64,000 bases of DNA. Source: an uncultured Selenomonadaceae bacterium. Its GTDB lineage: Bacteria; Bacillota; Negativicutes; Selenomonadales; Selenomonadaceae. Each line of letters opens with the position of its first letter. Position 1 is the stretch's first letter. Below the pieces are notes generated by a model that saw nothing but the letters and a program-made list of their open reading frames with translations, searched no databases and was not told where the DNA came from. Positions 39,429 through 49,430 of the stretch are shown here, piece by piece. The stretch covers positions 35,057-99,056 of the forward strand of contig CAJOFR010000001.1 in the NCBI GenBank assembly GCA_905234195.1, read 5' to 3'. Made by a program: the position numbers and the translations under genes.

Positions 39429-40220
39429 ATGAGTGAAATTATAGTCATAACAAGTGGCAAAGGTGGCGTAGGAAAAACGACCACGACGGCGAATATCGGC
39501 GTTGGGCTGGCAATACGCGGGAATCGTGTTGCGCTTATCGATACTGATACCGGTCTTCGTAATTTGGATCTTCTGCTCGGACTTGAGAACAGGATTATGT
39601 ACGATTTGGTTGATGTTACGGGCGGGCGCGTTCCTTACAAAAAGGCTCTTGTTCGTCACAAAAAACACGAGACTCTTTATCTGTTGCCGACGTCGCAAAT
39701 TAAAGACAAGTCCGCAGTTAATCCCGAACAACTCGTTGACCTTTGCAAAGAGATGAGCAAAGATTTCGATTATATCATCATTGATTGTCCGGCGGGAATT
39801 GAGCAGGGTTTCAAGACTGCCATAGCTGCCGCTGATTGCGCGATTGTCGTGACTGTGCCGGAAATTTCCGCCGTTCGTGACGCGGATAAAATTATTGGCG
39901 AACTCGGGCGCGCAGATAAAGAGAATATAAAGTTAATTGTCAATCGTATCCGTCCGCAGATGATTGAAAAAGGCGATATGATGGATATGTCTGATATTAA
40001 CGAAATTTTGTCTATCGAATGCATAGGACAAGTTCCTGATGACGAAATGGTTGTGACTGCCACGAATAAGGGTGAGCCTGTTATTACCATGAAGGATTCA
40101 ACTGCCGGGCAGGCTTACAAAAATATTGTCGGCAGACTTTGCGGCGAAAGTATACCTTTTATGAAACCGCAAAAGGAGAGCTTTTTCACCAGACTCAAAC
40201 GCCTTTTCGGCTTACTATAA
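39429..40220 (+). CDS. minD: Septum site-determining protein MinD
   Basis: ITSGKGGVGKTTTTANIG deviant Walker A; C-terminal amphipathic FFTRLKRLFGLL. Confidence 0.98.
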   Translation: MSEIIVITSGKGGVGKTTTTANIGVGLAIRGNRVALIDTDTGLRNLDLLLGLENRIMYDLVDVTGGRVPYKKALVRHKKHETLYLLPTSQIKDKSAVNPEQLVDLCKEMSKDFDYIIIDCPAGIEQGFKTAIAAADCAIVVTVPEISAVRDADKIIGELGRADKENIKLIVNRIRPQMIEKGDMMDMSDINEILSIECIGQVPDDEMVVTATNKGEPVITMKDSTAGQAYKNIVGRLCGESIPFMKPQKESFFTRLKRLFGLL

Positions 40221-40227
40221 GGAGGAA

Positions 40228-40506
40228 ATGCTTATGCTGGATATTCTCATGAAAATTTTCGGCAGGTCTGAAAAAAAATCAGGGCAAATTGCTAAGGAAA
40301 GGTTGCAAGTGGTTTTGATTCATGATCGCGCGAGTGTTTCTCCCGAAATTATGGATCAGCTGAAAAACGATATAATCAGCGTTATTTCAAAATACATGGA
40401 CGTTAACAAAAGTGGTATGGAAATTTCTCTGGCTAATGACGCGGAGTCTGTCGCGCTTGTTGCGAATATCCCAGTCCATTCTCTCCGTCATGCTGTCAAA
40501 CATTAA
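40228..40506 (+). CDS. minE: Cell division topological specificity factor MinE
   Basis: RLQVVLIHDRASVSPEIMDQLKNDIISVISKYM. Confidence 0.95.
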   Translation: MLMLDILMKIFGRSEKKSGQIAKERLQVVLIHDRASVSPEIMDQLKNDIISVISKYMDVNKSGMEISLANDAESVALVANIPVHSLRHAVKH

Positions 40507-40546
40507 TTTTCTGACTTTGCATTTAATTGGAAAAGGAGGTTAAATT

Positions 40547-41323
40547 TTGGTTATCAAGCTGCTTGAAGCGGTCGGCAGATTTATCATTAACCGCTTGGCA
40601 GAATTTGGAACGATAGTTCTTCTTTACGTCGATACAATGAAGCAGCTCCGCCACAAACCTAGAATCGACCACATAGTCGCGCAAATGTCTCACTTAGGAG
40701 TAGATTCATTGCTAATTGTTTCGTTGACCTTACTTTTCACAGGAGTCGTTTTTACACTTCAAACGGCGCACGAGTTTATAAGATTTGGCGCGCAGTCGAC
40801 GGTTGGAGGAGTTATAGCTATCGCGATAGGGAGAGAGCTCGGTCCGGTGTTAGTCGGCGTAGTTTGCGCCGGAAGAGTCGGAGCCGCGATAACTGCGGAA
40901 ATAAGCACGATGAAAGTTACAGAACAAATCGATGCATTGCGGGTTATGGCGGTTAGCCCCGTTGATTATTTGATTGTCCCAAGAATGCTGGCTTGCATGA
41001 TCGTCGTGCCGATTCTTACGATTTTTGGCGATGTTATTGGGGTAGCGGGAGGCTGGCTGGTTGCTGTCCATTACTCGGGGATAAGTTCGTATCTTTTCAT
41101 GAATTCAATACAATCTTTCGCCGAAATGTATGATCTGACAGGTGGGCTTATCAAAGCGATATTTTTTGGAAATGTAATTGCAGTTTTGGGTTGTTACTAC
41201 GGACTTAATTGTCCTGACGGCGCGGAAGGAGTTGGGAAGGCGACAACGAAAACGGTTGTTGCATCGATAATTGTCATTTTCATTTTGAATGCGGGATTAA
41301 CTTTTGTAATTTACGGAAAATAA
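40547..41323 (+). CDS. mlaE: MlaE family ABC transporter permease
   Basis: AIGRELGPVLVGVVCAGRVGAAITAEISTMKVTEQIDALRVM. Confidence 0.97.
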   Translation: MVIKLLEAVGRFIINRLAEFGTIVLLYVDTMKQLRHKPRIDHIVAQMSHLGVDSLLIVSLTLLFTGVVFTLQTAHEFIRFGAQSTVGGVIAIAIGRELGPVLVGVVCAGRVGAAITAEISTMKVTEQIDALRVMAVSPVDYLIVPRMLACMIVVPILTIFGDVIGVAGGWLVAVHYSGISSYLFMNSIQSFAEMYDLTGGLIKAIFFGNVIAVLGCYYGLNCPDGAEGVGKATTKTVVASIIVIFILNAGLTFVIYGK

Positions 41324-41337
41324 GAAAGTTTGTTTAT

Positions 41338-42063
41338 ATGATTAAAATCAAAAATGTGAGTAAATCTTTCGGCACAAAATTGGCGTTGAAAAATATAAAT
41401 TTAGAAATTGCCGATGGAGAAACTCTTGCTATTATTGGCGGCTCGGGGAGCGGTAAATCGACTTTATTGCGTTTGATGATTGGTCTTATTAAACCGAGTG
41501 AAGGCGAAATTTGGATTGATAACGACGAAATTTCTCAAATGGACGAAGAAGAGATTACTCAGGTACGCTTGAAAATGGGAATGGTTTTTCAGTATTCAGC
41601 CTTGTTTGATTCAATGACCGTCGGCGATAATGTTGCTTTTGGGCTTGTCGAACACACTAATCTCAATAAAGATGAAATTTCTAAAATTGTCCGTGATAAA
41701 TTAAAACAGGTGGGACTTGAAGGAGTAGAAAATTTGATGCCAAGTGAGCTTAGCGGCGGTATGAAAAAAAGAGTTTCACTTGCGAGAGCGATAGCTTTTG
41801 GACCGAAGATAATTTTTTATGACGAGCCGAGCTCCGGACTCGACCCCGTGACTACAAACAAAATTGACGATTTAATTATTTCAACTCAACGTGCTTTGAA
41901 GGTGACAAGTGTGGTTGTCACGCATGATATGGTTAGTGCTTGTCGAATTGCAGATCGGATCGCGATGGTTTATAATGGCGAATTGATAGCCGTTGATACG
42001 GTTGATAATTTTAAAAATATTAATGACACTCGCGTTAGGGAATTTTTCCGCGTTGTAGATTAA
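41338..42063 (+). CDS. mlaF: MlaF family ABC transporter ATPase
   Basis: [45 protein letters not shown]. Confidence 0.97.
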   Translation: MIKIKNVSKSFGTKLALKNINLEIADGETLAIIGGSGSGKSTLLRLMIGLIKPSEGEIWIDNDEISQMDEEEITQVRLKMGMVFQYSALFDSMTVGDNVAFGLVEHTNLNKDEISKIVRDKLKQVGLEGVENLMPSELSGGMKKRVSLARAIAFGPKIIFYDEPSSGLDPVTTNKIDDLIISTQRALKVTSVVVTHDMVSACRIADRIAMVYNGELIAVDTVDNFKNINDTRVREFFRVVD

Positions 42064-42093
42064 AATTTTTATTTTATAAAAAGAGGTGATAAT

Positions 42094-43395
42094 TTGTCAG
42101 CTGAAGCAAAAGTAGGAGCGTTCGCGGTAGGCGGTATCATGATGTTGGGTGCAGCAATGTTTGCGTTGGGAAATATTCATCTCGGGTCAAGCGACGATTT
42201 GATTTTGTACGCAAATTTCAAGCAAGTCATCGGGCTGGAACCAAAAGCTACAGTCAGATTGCGCGGTGTGCCTATCGGAAGGGTCGAAGAAATTGAAAAT
42301 GAAATTGAGACTGTTTCTGTCATGCTTAAGGTAAATCCCGATATTCAAATTCCGAAGGATTCTATTGCAACTATTTCGACTGTCGGGGTTATGGGTGAGA
42401 AGTTTGTCAACATAACACCTGGAAAGGATATCAGCCAGTATTTGAATGATGGGGATCGTATTAAAGGCGTTGAGGAATCCGGTATGGACGCCATGTTTGC
42501 AGGAATGGAGAAAACTCTCGATAATGTTGACGAGCTTTTAAAGGCGATGCGATCTATAATTGGAGATGAAACTTTCAAAAAGTCTGTTGTGGATATGAGT
42601 AGCAATATGAAAGACGCCTCCGCTCACGTAAACGGGTTGGTAGAGTCACTTGAAAAAACGGCTAAGGGGAATGAAGATAGTATAAACCAAATGGTCTCCC
42701 AGATGCAGTCCGTTCTTTCAAAAATGGATGCGAGTATGTCGCACGTCGAGCACATGACCAGTAATATCGATAAATTTGCCGGCGATCCTCAAACTGCCGA
42801 AAATTTAAAAACTACTCTTCAAAATATTTCCGAAACTTCAAAAAGTGTTGCAGATATGGCACAAAATATAAATAAGTTCGCTGGGGATCCGAAAGTTGCT
42901 GAAGATATGAAAGCTACTGTCAGCAACGCAAGAAGTATAACTGAACGAGCTGATAAAATCCTAACTAAAGTTCAGGGAACAGCTGACAAAATTTCCAAAG
43001 TAGATGTGACGCCTTCTGTGGATTTACTTTATAGCGGCAAAAGATCTGATTGGAATGCAAATGTTAATGTGGAAGTAACTTCTGATAGAACTTCGTTGAA
43101 TCTTGGCGTTGAAGATGTAGGGGACGGTTCTAAAATTAATGCGCAAGTTGGAAAACGTTTCAATGACTTGGGAGCGCGCGCAGGTGTAGTTGCCGGTAAA
43201 ATCGGGCTTGGCGTCGATGCTTACGCCGGAAACAAATGGAAATTTTCTGCCGAGGCTTACGATCCGAATGATTTCACATTACGCTTAAAATCTCAGTATA
43301 AAGTTGCTGATTCGACGTACATTCTTGGCGAATGGCATGAAGTGAATCACAAAGATGATCGTGCCGTTTATGTTGGGATAAAGCAAGAATTCTAA
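42094..43395 (+). CDS. mlaD: MlaD/MCE-domain protein, long form with C-terminal beta-rich domain
   Basis: N-terminal TM + MCE (LYANFKQVIGLEPKATVRLRGVPIGRVEEI), helical stalk, beta-strand-rich C-terminus ending IKQEF. Confidence 0.93.
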   Translation: MSAEAKVGAFAVGGIMMLGAAMFALGNIHLGSSDDLILYANFKQVIGLEPKATVRLRGVPIGRVEEIENEIETVSVMLKVNPDIQIPKDSIATISTVGVMGEKFVNITPGKDISQYLNDGDRIKGVEESGMDAMFAGMEKTLDNVDELLKAMRSIIGDETFKKSVVDMSSNMKDASAHVNGLVESLEKTAKGNEDSINQMVSQMQSVLSKMDASMSHVEHMTSNIDKFAGDPQTAENLKTTLQNISETSKSVADMAQNINKFAGDPKVAEDMKATVSNARSITERADKILTKVQGTADKISKVDVTPSVDLLYSGKRSDWNANVNVEVTSDRTSLNLGVEDVGDGSKINAQVGKRFNDLGARAGVVAGKIGLGVDAYAGNKWKFSAEAYDPNDFTLRLKSQYKVADSTYILGEWHEVNHKDDRAVYVGIKQEF

Positions 43396-43449
43396 AATAA
43401 TAGAATTTTTAATTTATATTCTATTTCCGGATAAAGGGAGGAAAATCAG

Positions 43450-44934
43450 GTGAAAATTTGCAATCGTGTAAGAAAAAGTTTTTATTTAAAAAAATTAAGT
43501 GCCGCACTCGTTGCCAGCGCGGCAAGTTTTTCGCTCGGTTTAGGGACGGTGAATGCGGCTGAAGTCATAAATTTGGATATTGATGAGACGATTCAGCGCG
43601 CTTTAGTCAATAATCGTACAATTAAGCAATCTATAGCTGATCGTGAAGTTGCCTACTGGAATTTAAGGGAGGCTCGTCGCAGGACTGGTCCAACGGTTTC
43701 GTTGTCTTCACAAGCTAACGCTGTTGGTGGATCCGCTTATTCAAGTTACGAGGATCATCGACTTTTTAGCAATAGTATTAATCTCACGATGCCTCTTTAT
43801 GCTGGAAATCAATACAAAGAAGGTCGTATAGCGGCGCGTTATGGATTGAATGCGGCAGATCTTACTCTTGAAAATACCTTGCAAAATGTTCGTCTCCAGG
43901 CAACAAATTATTACTTCAGGGTTTTACAAACTAGAAACTATATTGAGGTCGGCGAAGAAAATGTTCGCACCTTACAGGAACACTTGAGTAATGTTAACGC
44001 GCAGTTTAAAGCAGGTACTGTTGCTAAGGCTGACGTTCTTGCCTCTGAGGTGCGTCTTGCCAACGCTCAGCAATCTCTCGTCAATTATCAAAATAATTAT
44101 GACATTGCGGTTGCTACTTTAAGTAATTATTTACTTTTGCCTGCTGACACAATTATTCTTGCCCAAGATCAATTCACGTATAACAAATATGATTTAAATC
44201 TTGCCAATTGTGTTGCTTACGCTTTGGAAAATCGTCCTGATGTTGCTGCTGCTGACATTGCGGTTAAAAGAGCAGAATCAGCGAAACGAGCGGCAAGGTC
44301 GGGTTATCTTCCCAGTGTAAGTGCAAATGCTACAGGTGGAATAAACGGCAAGGATCCCTTCAGCAAAAGTTATTCTGATTCGTGGACTGCAGGAATTAGC
44401 GCGTCGTGGAATATTTTTGATAGTGGAATAACAAAAGCTCAAGTTGAATCGGCAAAAGCGGAAGTTATAAAAGCTGAAGAAACTGCCTCAACTCTCCGTG
44501 AGCAAGTTCAACTTGAAGTTCAGAGTGCGTATTTATCGCTCCACGCTGCGGAAAAAAATATTTCGACAACTAGATTAGCTATCTCAAGCGCGGAAGAAGA
44601 TTATAAAATCGCGCAGGTTCGCTATGCTGCGGGCGTTGGAACTAACCTTGATGTTATGGATGCTTCGGATAAATTAACTCAAGCACGCTCGAATTATTTT
44701 GATGCTCTCTATAGTTATAACACGGCAAAAGCTGATTTGGACAAGGCTATGGGGATTCCTGTAGGCATTGATGTAACAAGGTACGTCGCTGCGCAGGAAG
44801 AAGGAAAATCTGCAGCGGAGGCTCGCGAAGATGCAGCTATAACAGACACCACAGCACAAGTGCCAAGATTGGAAGAAGCCGCGCCCGTTGTCACGATTGA
44901 TTTGTCTGAAGCAGAACCAATAACTATTGAATAA
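43450..44934 (+). CDS. TolC family outer-membrane efflux protein
   Basis: Signal peptide; OEP repeats (NNRTIKQSIADREVAYWNLREARRRTGPTVSLSSQ; PDVAAADIAVKRAESAKRAARSGYLPSVS). Confidence 0.94.
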   Translation: MKICNRVRKSFYLKKLSAALVASAASFSLGLGTVNAAEVINLDIDETIQRALVNNRTIKQSIADREVAYWNLREARRRTGPTVSLSSQANAVGGSAYSSYEDHRLFSNSINLTMPLYAGNQYKEGRIAARYGLNAADLTLENTLQNVRLQATNYYFRVLQTRNYIEVGEENVRTLQEHLSNVNAQFKAGTVAKADVLASEVRLANAQQSLVNYQNNYDIAVATLSNYLLLPADTIILAQDQFTYNKYDLNLANCVAYALENRPDVAAADIAVKRAESAKRAARSGYLPSVSANATGGINGKDPFSKSYSDSWTAGISASWNIFDSGITKAQVESAKAEVIKAEETASTLREQVQLEVQSAYLSLHAAEKNISTTRLAISSAEEDYKIAQVRYAAGVGTNLDVMDASDKLTQARSNYFDALYSYNTAKADLDKAMGIPVGIDVTRYVAAQEEGKSAAEAREDAAITDTTAQVPRLEEAAPVVTIDLSEAEPITIE

Positions 44935-44979
44935 TTTTATTTGTTGTTTATTTTCTATTTTTCAAAAGGAGCGTTGCAA

Positions 44980-47900
44980 GTGAATATTGCAGTTAAAGTA
45001 ATCGGCGGACTGCTCAGTGCAATCGCGTTGTCCGGTGGATTTTACGTGCATTCACAGCGCGAAGCTCTCTTTGAAAAAGCTTTGACATTAGCTGAAGAAA
45101 AAGCCGCAGAAGTTTTAGGTACTCAAATTAAAATTGGTGATGTGAAAATCGAAAAATTTAGTCTGTCATCGTTGAAAGATATAAATTCTATGACGATTTA
45201 TAACGTCGAAGTTTTTGATAAAAATTCTGAACGCATTGCTAAAATTGACAGAGCTAAAGTAAAACTCAAACTTTTAAGTCTTTATAATGACGGTGCGGGT
45301 TCAATTGATGAGGTTAATATAATCGGCGCGCAGGTTGATCTTAAAAAGAGAGCTGACGACTCTTGGAATTTCAACGACATTAATTTACAAAGTGGAGGCG
45401 AAAGTAACTTCAGCGCACAAATTACTATTGAAGAAAGTTTATTAAACGCGACATTTGATGAAAAAAATGTTTCTTTGAAAAATATTTCCGCAGATGTTGA
45501 TTGCTCTGATTTGGAAGCAATTGGTGCTGAAGTTAGCGCAGAAATTTTTGATAGACAGATTAAGGCAACGGGGATTATTGGCTCTGAAAGACAAATTATC
45601 AATACTTCGATGGACGCAATCGAATTTGAAAAAATTATTCCTTATTTGCCCGCAGATTTTTTGCCTGGAGCTGTAAAAATTGATAGTTGTGAAATTATAA
45701 ATCCTGAGTTGAACATTCTTAGACGCGGCGAAATTCTAAGTTATAGCGGTTCAGCAGAAATATCCGACGGTAAAATCAAGGTAGAAGATACGTATATCGA
45801 AAACATAAATGGCGTGGCAAATTTTACTGATGCCGAGATTTTTTTTGATGCTTCAGCAAGTTCAAATGGACAAGCTACCGAAGTCACAGGGGTTATTCGC
45901 ACGGAAACTGATGAGCCCTTTTTTGATATTTATGCCAAATCAGAAAAATTTTCTCCTTCTGCAATTATTAACAATTTGGGTATTTCAGGGGCAGTAGATT
46001 TTACAGCACATGTTACAGGTACCACTAAGAATCCGCAAATCGATGCGGATATTTTTTCTACTTTTTTAGCTTACGAGAATATCTCTGCAAATAATGTCAA
46101 AACACACCTAAAATATTTCGAGAATGCCGTATATCTTTCCAATCTGCAAGCTGAGACGTTTGGCGGAGAGGTTAGTGGCGAGATAGAAATTCAATCCAAT
46201 GATTTATCCTATAATGCCCATGTTGAGTCAAAAAATGTCGATGTTTCAAAATTAGAAAAATTTTTTGATCTTAATTTTGAAACGGGCGGGAAAATTTTTG
46301 CAGACATTAATCTAAGCGGATTAGGAAAGGATATTTCGCAACTTAAAGTTTATGGTGAAGCTACGATGACCGACTTGGACTATCAAGGATTGATTGTCAA
46401 TAATGTAAAATCTTCATTTTATTTAAATGGAGAAAATTTAATAATTGATAATTTAAATGCTCTTCTGCCCAATCGTGGAACTATCGGTGTGGATGGTACT
46501 GTTACTGGCTGGAATAATATTGATTTAAATTTTTACGGATCTCATGTCGATATGACTCAGCTACAATTTGTGGATAAAAGTCTAGATATTAGCGGACTCT
46601 CAGATTTTAATGGTTTCATTCGAGGTAGTGTAGACAATCCTCAAATTGATTTGAAACTCTCGGCTGTTGACAGTACCAAAAACGGTCGTGATAATTTCAA
46701 GGGAGTCTTTTTTCAACAACCATACGATTCGTTGAAACTTGCCGCTTCAGGGAGCCTCGACGGAATAAAAATCGATAAATTTGAACTTGAAAAAGATGGG
46801 AAAATTACTTGGACGGTTATTGACGGCACAATAGGATTAACTGGTGAAAGAAAAATTAATTTGAGATTGGATACTATAGGAGCAAGACTGGAAAATATTT
46901 TTGCTCTCATCATGCCAGATCAAAATATTACAGGTAATATTGACAATACGATTAGGATTACCGGTACGATTGATGACCCTCACATAGTTGGTTATGTGGA
47001 TTTCAAGTATGGGAGCTATAATGGAATGCTTTTGACCGGTGTACGCGGCGACTATTATCTTGACGGTGACAAACTGCGGCTGCAGGTTTTTAATATCACT
47101 TCGCCGATGTTTGACGTCGTCTTAAATGGAACTTTTGACACTTCCACCAACGATATGGATTTTGTAATAGAAGGTCGAGATATGGATCTGAAACGTTTTC
47201 AATCAAAATTTCCTAATAATTACTTTGTTGAGGGACATGGGACTTTTGAAGGGATTGTCAAGGGTAAGCCCGAAAATCCGATTTTTAGTGGGCAGCTTAA
47301 TGCTGACATATTGAATTTCAATGGAGTGGATATAAGAAACGTGCGAGGGCATCTTGATATTCATGACAGTCAATTGATTCTTGACGAACTCAACTTTAAT
47401 CAGGGAAATGGTCGATATGAAAGCAAAATTTCCACAAACATGATAAATCAGAAAATTAATGGCAGTGTTAAAGTCCAAAACGTGGATATTCCGGAACTTT
47501 TCTCTCTCGCCAACCAAAAAACAGAATTGATTGAAGGAAAATTAAATAGTGATATTGATATAGGAGGCACGATTGAAAATCCAACGGTAAAGATTAAAGG
47601 TGAAATTACGGGTGGAGAAATTGCCGGATACGACCTTCATGATGTAAATATCGATATTAACTTAATAAATAGAATATTTTATATCAACAAATTTGAAGGA
47701 CGACAAGGAAAGGACGGTATATTCAGTCTTTCGGGCACAGCGGGCGGAGATTTTAATGTTTTGGGGAATTTTGGGTTCAAAGGTCCAATTTCAATGGATT
47801 GTGTCGCAGAAAATTTGGAATTGGGAATGTTTGGCGCGACTCTAAATCTCGAATCCGAATTTGTTGGCACAACAAATCTCAATGCAAAAATTCAAGGCAG

Positions 47901-49407
47901 TGCGGATAATCCTGAAGCAGAAATTCTGGTAACCGCCAGTGGTGGGATAAGAGGTTCTACTTTTGATTTACTTCAGTCACACATTTTTCTAAAAAATTCT
48001 ATTTTTGACGTAAAAGAATTATTTGTTCAGCGAGTGATAGCTGATCAGCTGTACAAGGCGAGTGCTCAAGGAACTGTTCCCATAAAAGCTTTGTTTCCTG
48101 TTTCTAGGAAACTTGCGGCGGATGAACAGTTGAATTTAGTGGTTTCTCTCGATGATGCGGATTTAAGCCTTTTGCCAGTCGTCAGCGACTATATTGCTTG
48201 GGCTGTGGGAGACATGGACGGTAGCTTAAAAATTACAGGTACTGTAGCCACGCCGAATATTGACGGTAAAATTTCTGTGAATGACGGCTCCGTGAAAATA
48301 AGAAATGTAAAAAGTCCTATTGAGCATATAAATATTGCAACAATTTTTGACGGCAGTAAATTTTACATTGAAAAATTTATGGGCAATATTGGAGACGGTA
48401 CTTTTGAAGTCGGTGGAGGATTTAATTTTACAAATTTTGAATTTAATAACTACAATTTTAATTTAAATGCCAATGCACTGGACATTAAGAGTGATTTTTT
48501 TACGGGTCCGCTTAGTGCCGACATTACTTTTAGTGAAACCGTTCCTCAAAGAGGAAATTTGCGCGGGAAGAGCATACCAACTATTGCCGGTGAGATTAAT
48601 TTTGACAGATGCACTTTCAGTCTGCCGAGCATCCCAGATTCTGATGAACCACTTCCAGAATGGTTGATTAACATAAAAATTAATCTCGGTCAAAAAGTTC
48701 ATTTCTACAGTTCTCGTTTGTACGACATGTTTTTAACCGGATCTGCAGAATTTTCGGGAACTGCTCGTCATCCCATACCTTCCGGTTCGATAAATGTAAA
48801 AAGGGGCGGCACCGTAAATTATTTGCAGACTGTTTTTGATATTCGCGAAGGTGAGGCACTTTTTAACCAGATTGGGTCGTTTTTCCCGACGATACATTTC
48901 AACGCTGATACTAAGCTGAATAAGGCAAAAATTATCCTTTCTATTGATGGATCATTGAAGGATACGAAAATAAAACTAAGTTCTAGCCCTGAAATGAATG
49001 AAACCGAAATTATGCAGATGTTGACTTTTCGTGACGCTTACGGCAAGGATAAATCTGAATTTGACGAAATGGATATACTGGCAATAGGGCTCCAGATGAG
49101 TATTTTAGGTGACATTGAAGACGCAGTGAAACGCTCGCTAGGTTTTGATCAGTTCGTTCTCTCACGCGGTAATGGCTCCGCTTTCGATACTCACGCGCAA
49201 GAAGAAACTCCCAATCAAAACGAATTTAACGTCTTTTTTGGAAAATATATAACTGATAAGATAATGCTACGTTATACGCAAGGTATTAACGGCGATAAGA
49301 TATCCAGATATGGATTACAATATGACATAAATGATAGTCTTGGCTTTACGATTGAGCGTGAAAAAAGCGAATTTATTTTCGGTCTTGAAGCAAGATATAA
49401 ATTTTAA
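44980..49407 (+). CDS. tamB: TamB/AsmA-like translocation and assembly module protein
   Basis: ~1475 aa, N-terminal TM, many beta repeats (GTIDDPHIVGYVDFKYGSYNGM), C-terminal DUF490; GTG start with SD aaagga. Confidence 0.92.
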   Translation: MNIAVKVIGGLLSAIALSGGFYVHSQREALFEKALTLAEEKAAEVLGTQIKIGDVKIEKFSLSSLKDINSMTIYNVEVFDKNSERIAKIDRAKVKLKLLSLYNDGAGSIDEVNIIGAQVDLKKRADDSWNFNDINLQSGGESNFSAQITIEESLLNATFDEKNVSLKNISADVDCSDLEAIGAEVSAEIFDRQIKATGIIGSERQIINTSMDAIEFEKIIPYLPADFLPGAVKIDSCEIINPELNILRRGEILSYSGSAEISDGKIKVEDTYIENINGVANFTDAEIFFDASASSNGQATEVTGVIRTETDEPFFDIYAKSEKFSPSAIINNLGISGAVDFTAHVTGTTKNPQIDADIFSTFLAYENISANNVKTHLKYFENAVYLSNLQAETFGGEVSGEIEIQSNDLSYNAHVESKNVDVSKLEKFFDLNFETGGKIFADINLSGLGKDISQLKVYGEATMTDLDYQGLIVNNVKSSFYLNGENLIIDNLNALLPNRGTIGVDGTVTGWNNIDLNFYGSHVDMTQLQFVDKSLDISGLSDFNGFIRGSVDNPQIDLKLSAVDSTKNGRDNFKGVFFQQPYDSLKLAASGSLDGIKIDKFELEKDGKITWTVIDGTIGLTGERKINLRLDTIGARLENIFALIMPDQNITGNIDNTIRITGTIDDPHIVGYVDFKYGSYNGMLLTGVRGDYYLDGDKLRLQVFNITSPMFDVVLNGTFDTSTNDMDFVIEGRDMDLKRFQSKFPNNYFVEGHGTFEGIVKGKPENPIFSGQLNADILNFNGVDIRNVRGHLDIHDSQLILDELNFNQGNGRYESKISTNMINQKINGSVKVQNVDIPELFSLANQKTELIEGKLNSDIDIGGTIENPTVKIKGEITGGEIAGYDLHDVNIDINLINRIFYINKFEGRQGKDGIFSLSGTAGGDFNVLGNFGFKGPISMDCVAENLELGMFGATLNLESEFVGTTNLNAKIQGSADNPEAEILVTASGGIRGSTFDLLQSHIFLKNSIFDVKELFVQRVIADQLYKASAQGTVPIKALFPVSRKLAADEQLNLVVSLDDADLSLLPVVSDYIAWAVGDMDGSLKITGTVATPNIDGKISVNDGSVKIRNVKSPIEHINIATIFDGSKFYIEKFMGNIGDGTFEVGGGFNFTNFEFNNYNFNLNANALDIKSDFFTGPLSADITFSETVPQRGNLRGKSIPTIAGEINFDRCTFSLPSIPDSDEPLPEWLINIKINLGQKVHFYSSRLYDMFLTGSAEFSGTARHPIPSGSINVKRGGTVNYLQTVFDIREGEALFNQIGSFFPTIHFNADTKLNKAKIILSIDGSLKDTKIKLSSSPEMNETEIMQMLTFRDAYGKDKSEFDEMDILAIGLQMSILGDIEDAVKRSLGFDQFVLSRGNGSAFDTHAQEETPNQNEFNVFFGKYITDKIMLRYTQGINGDKISRYGLQYDINDSLGFTIEREKSEFIFGLEARYKF

Positions 49408-49430
49408 GGTAAAGGAATGAAGTCGCAAAA

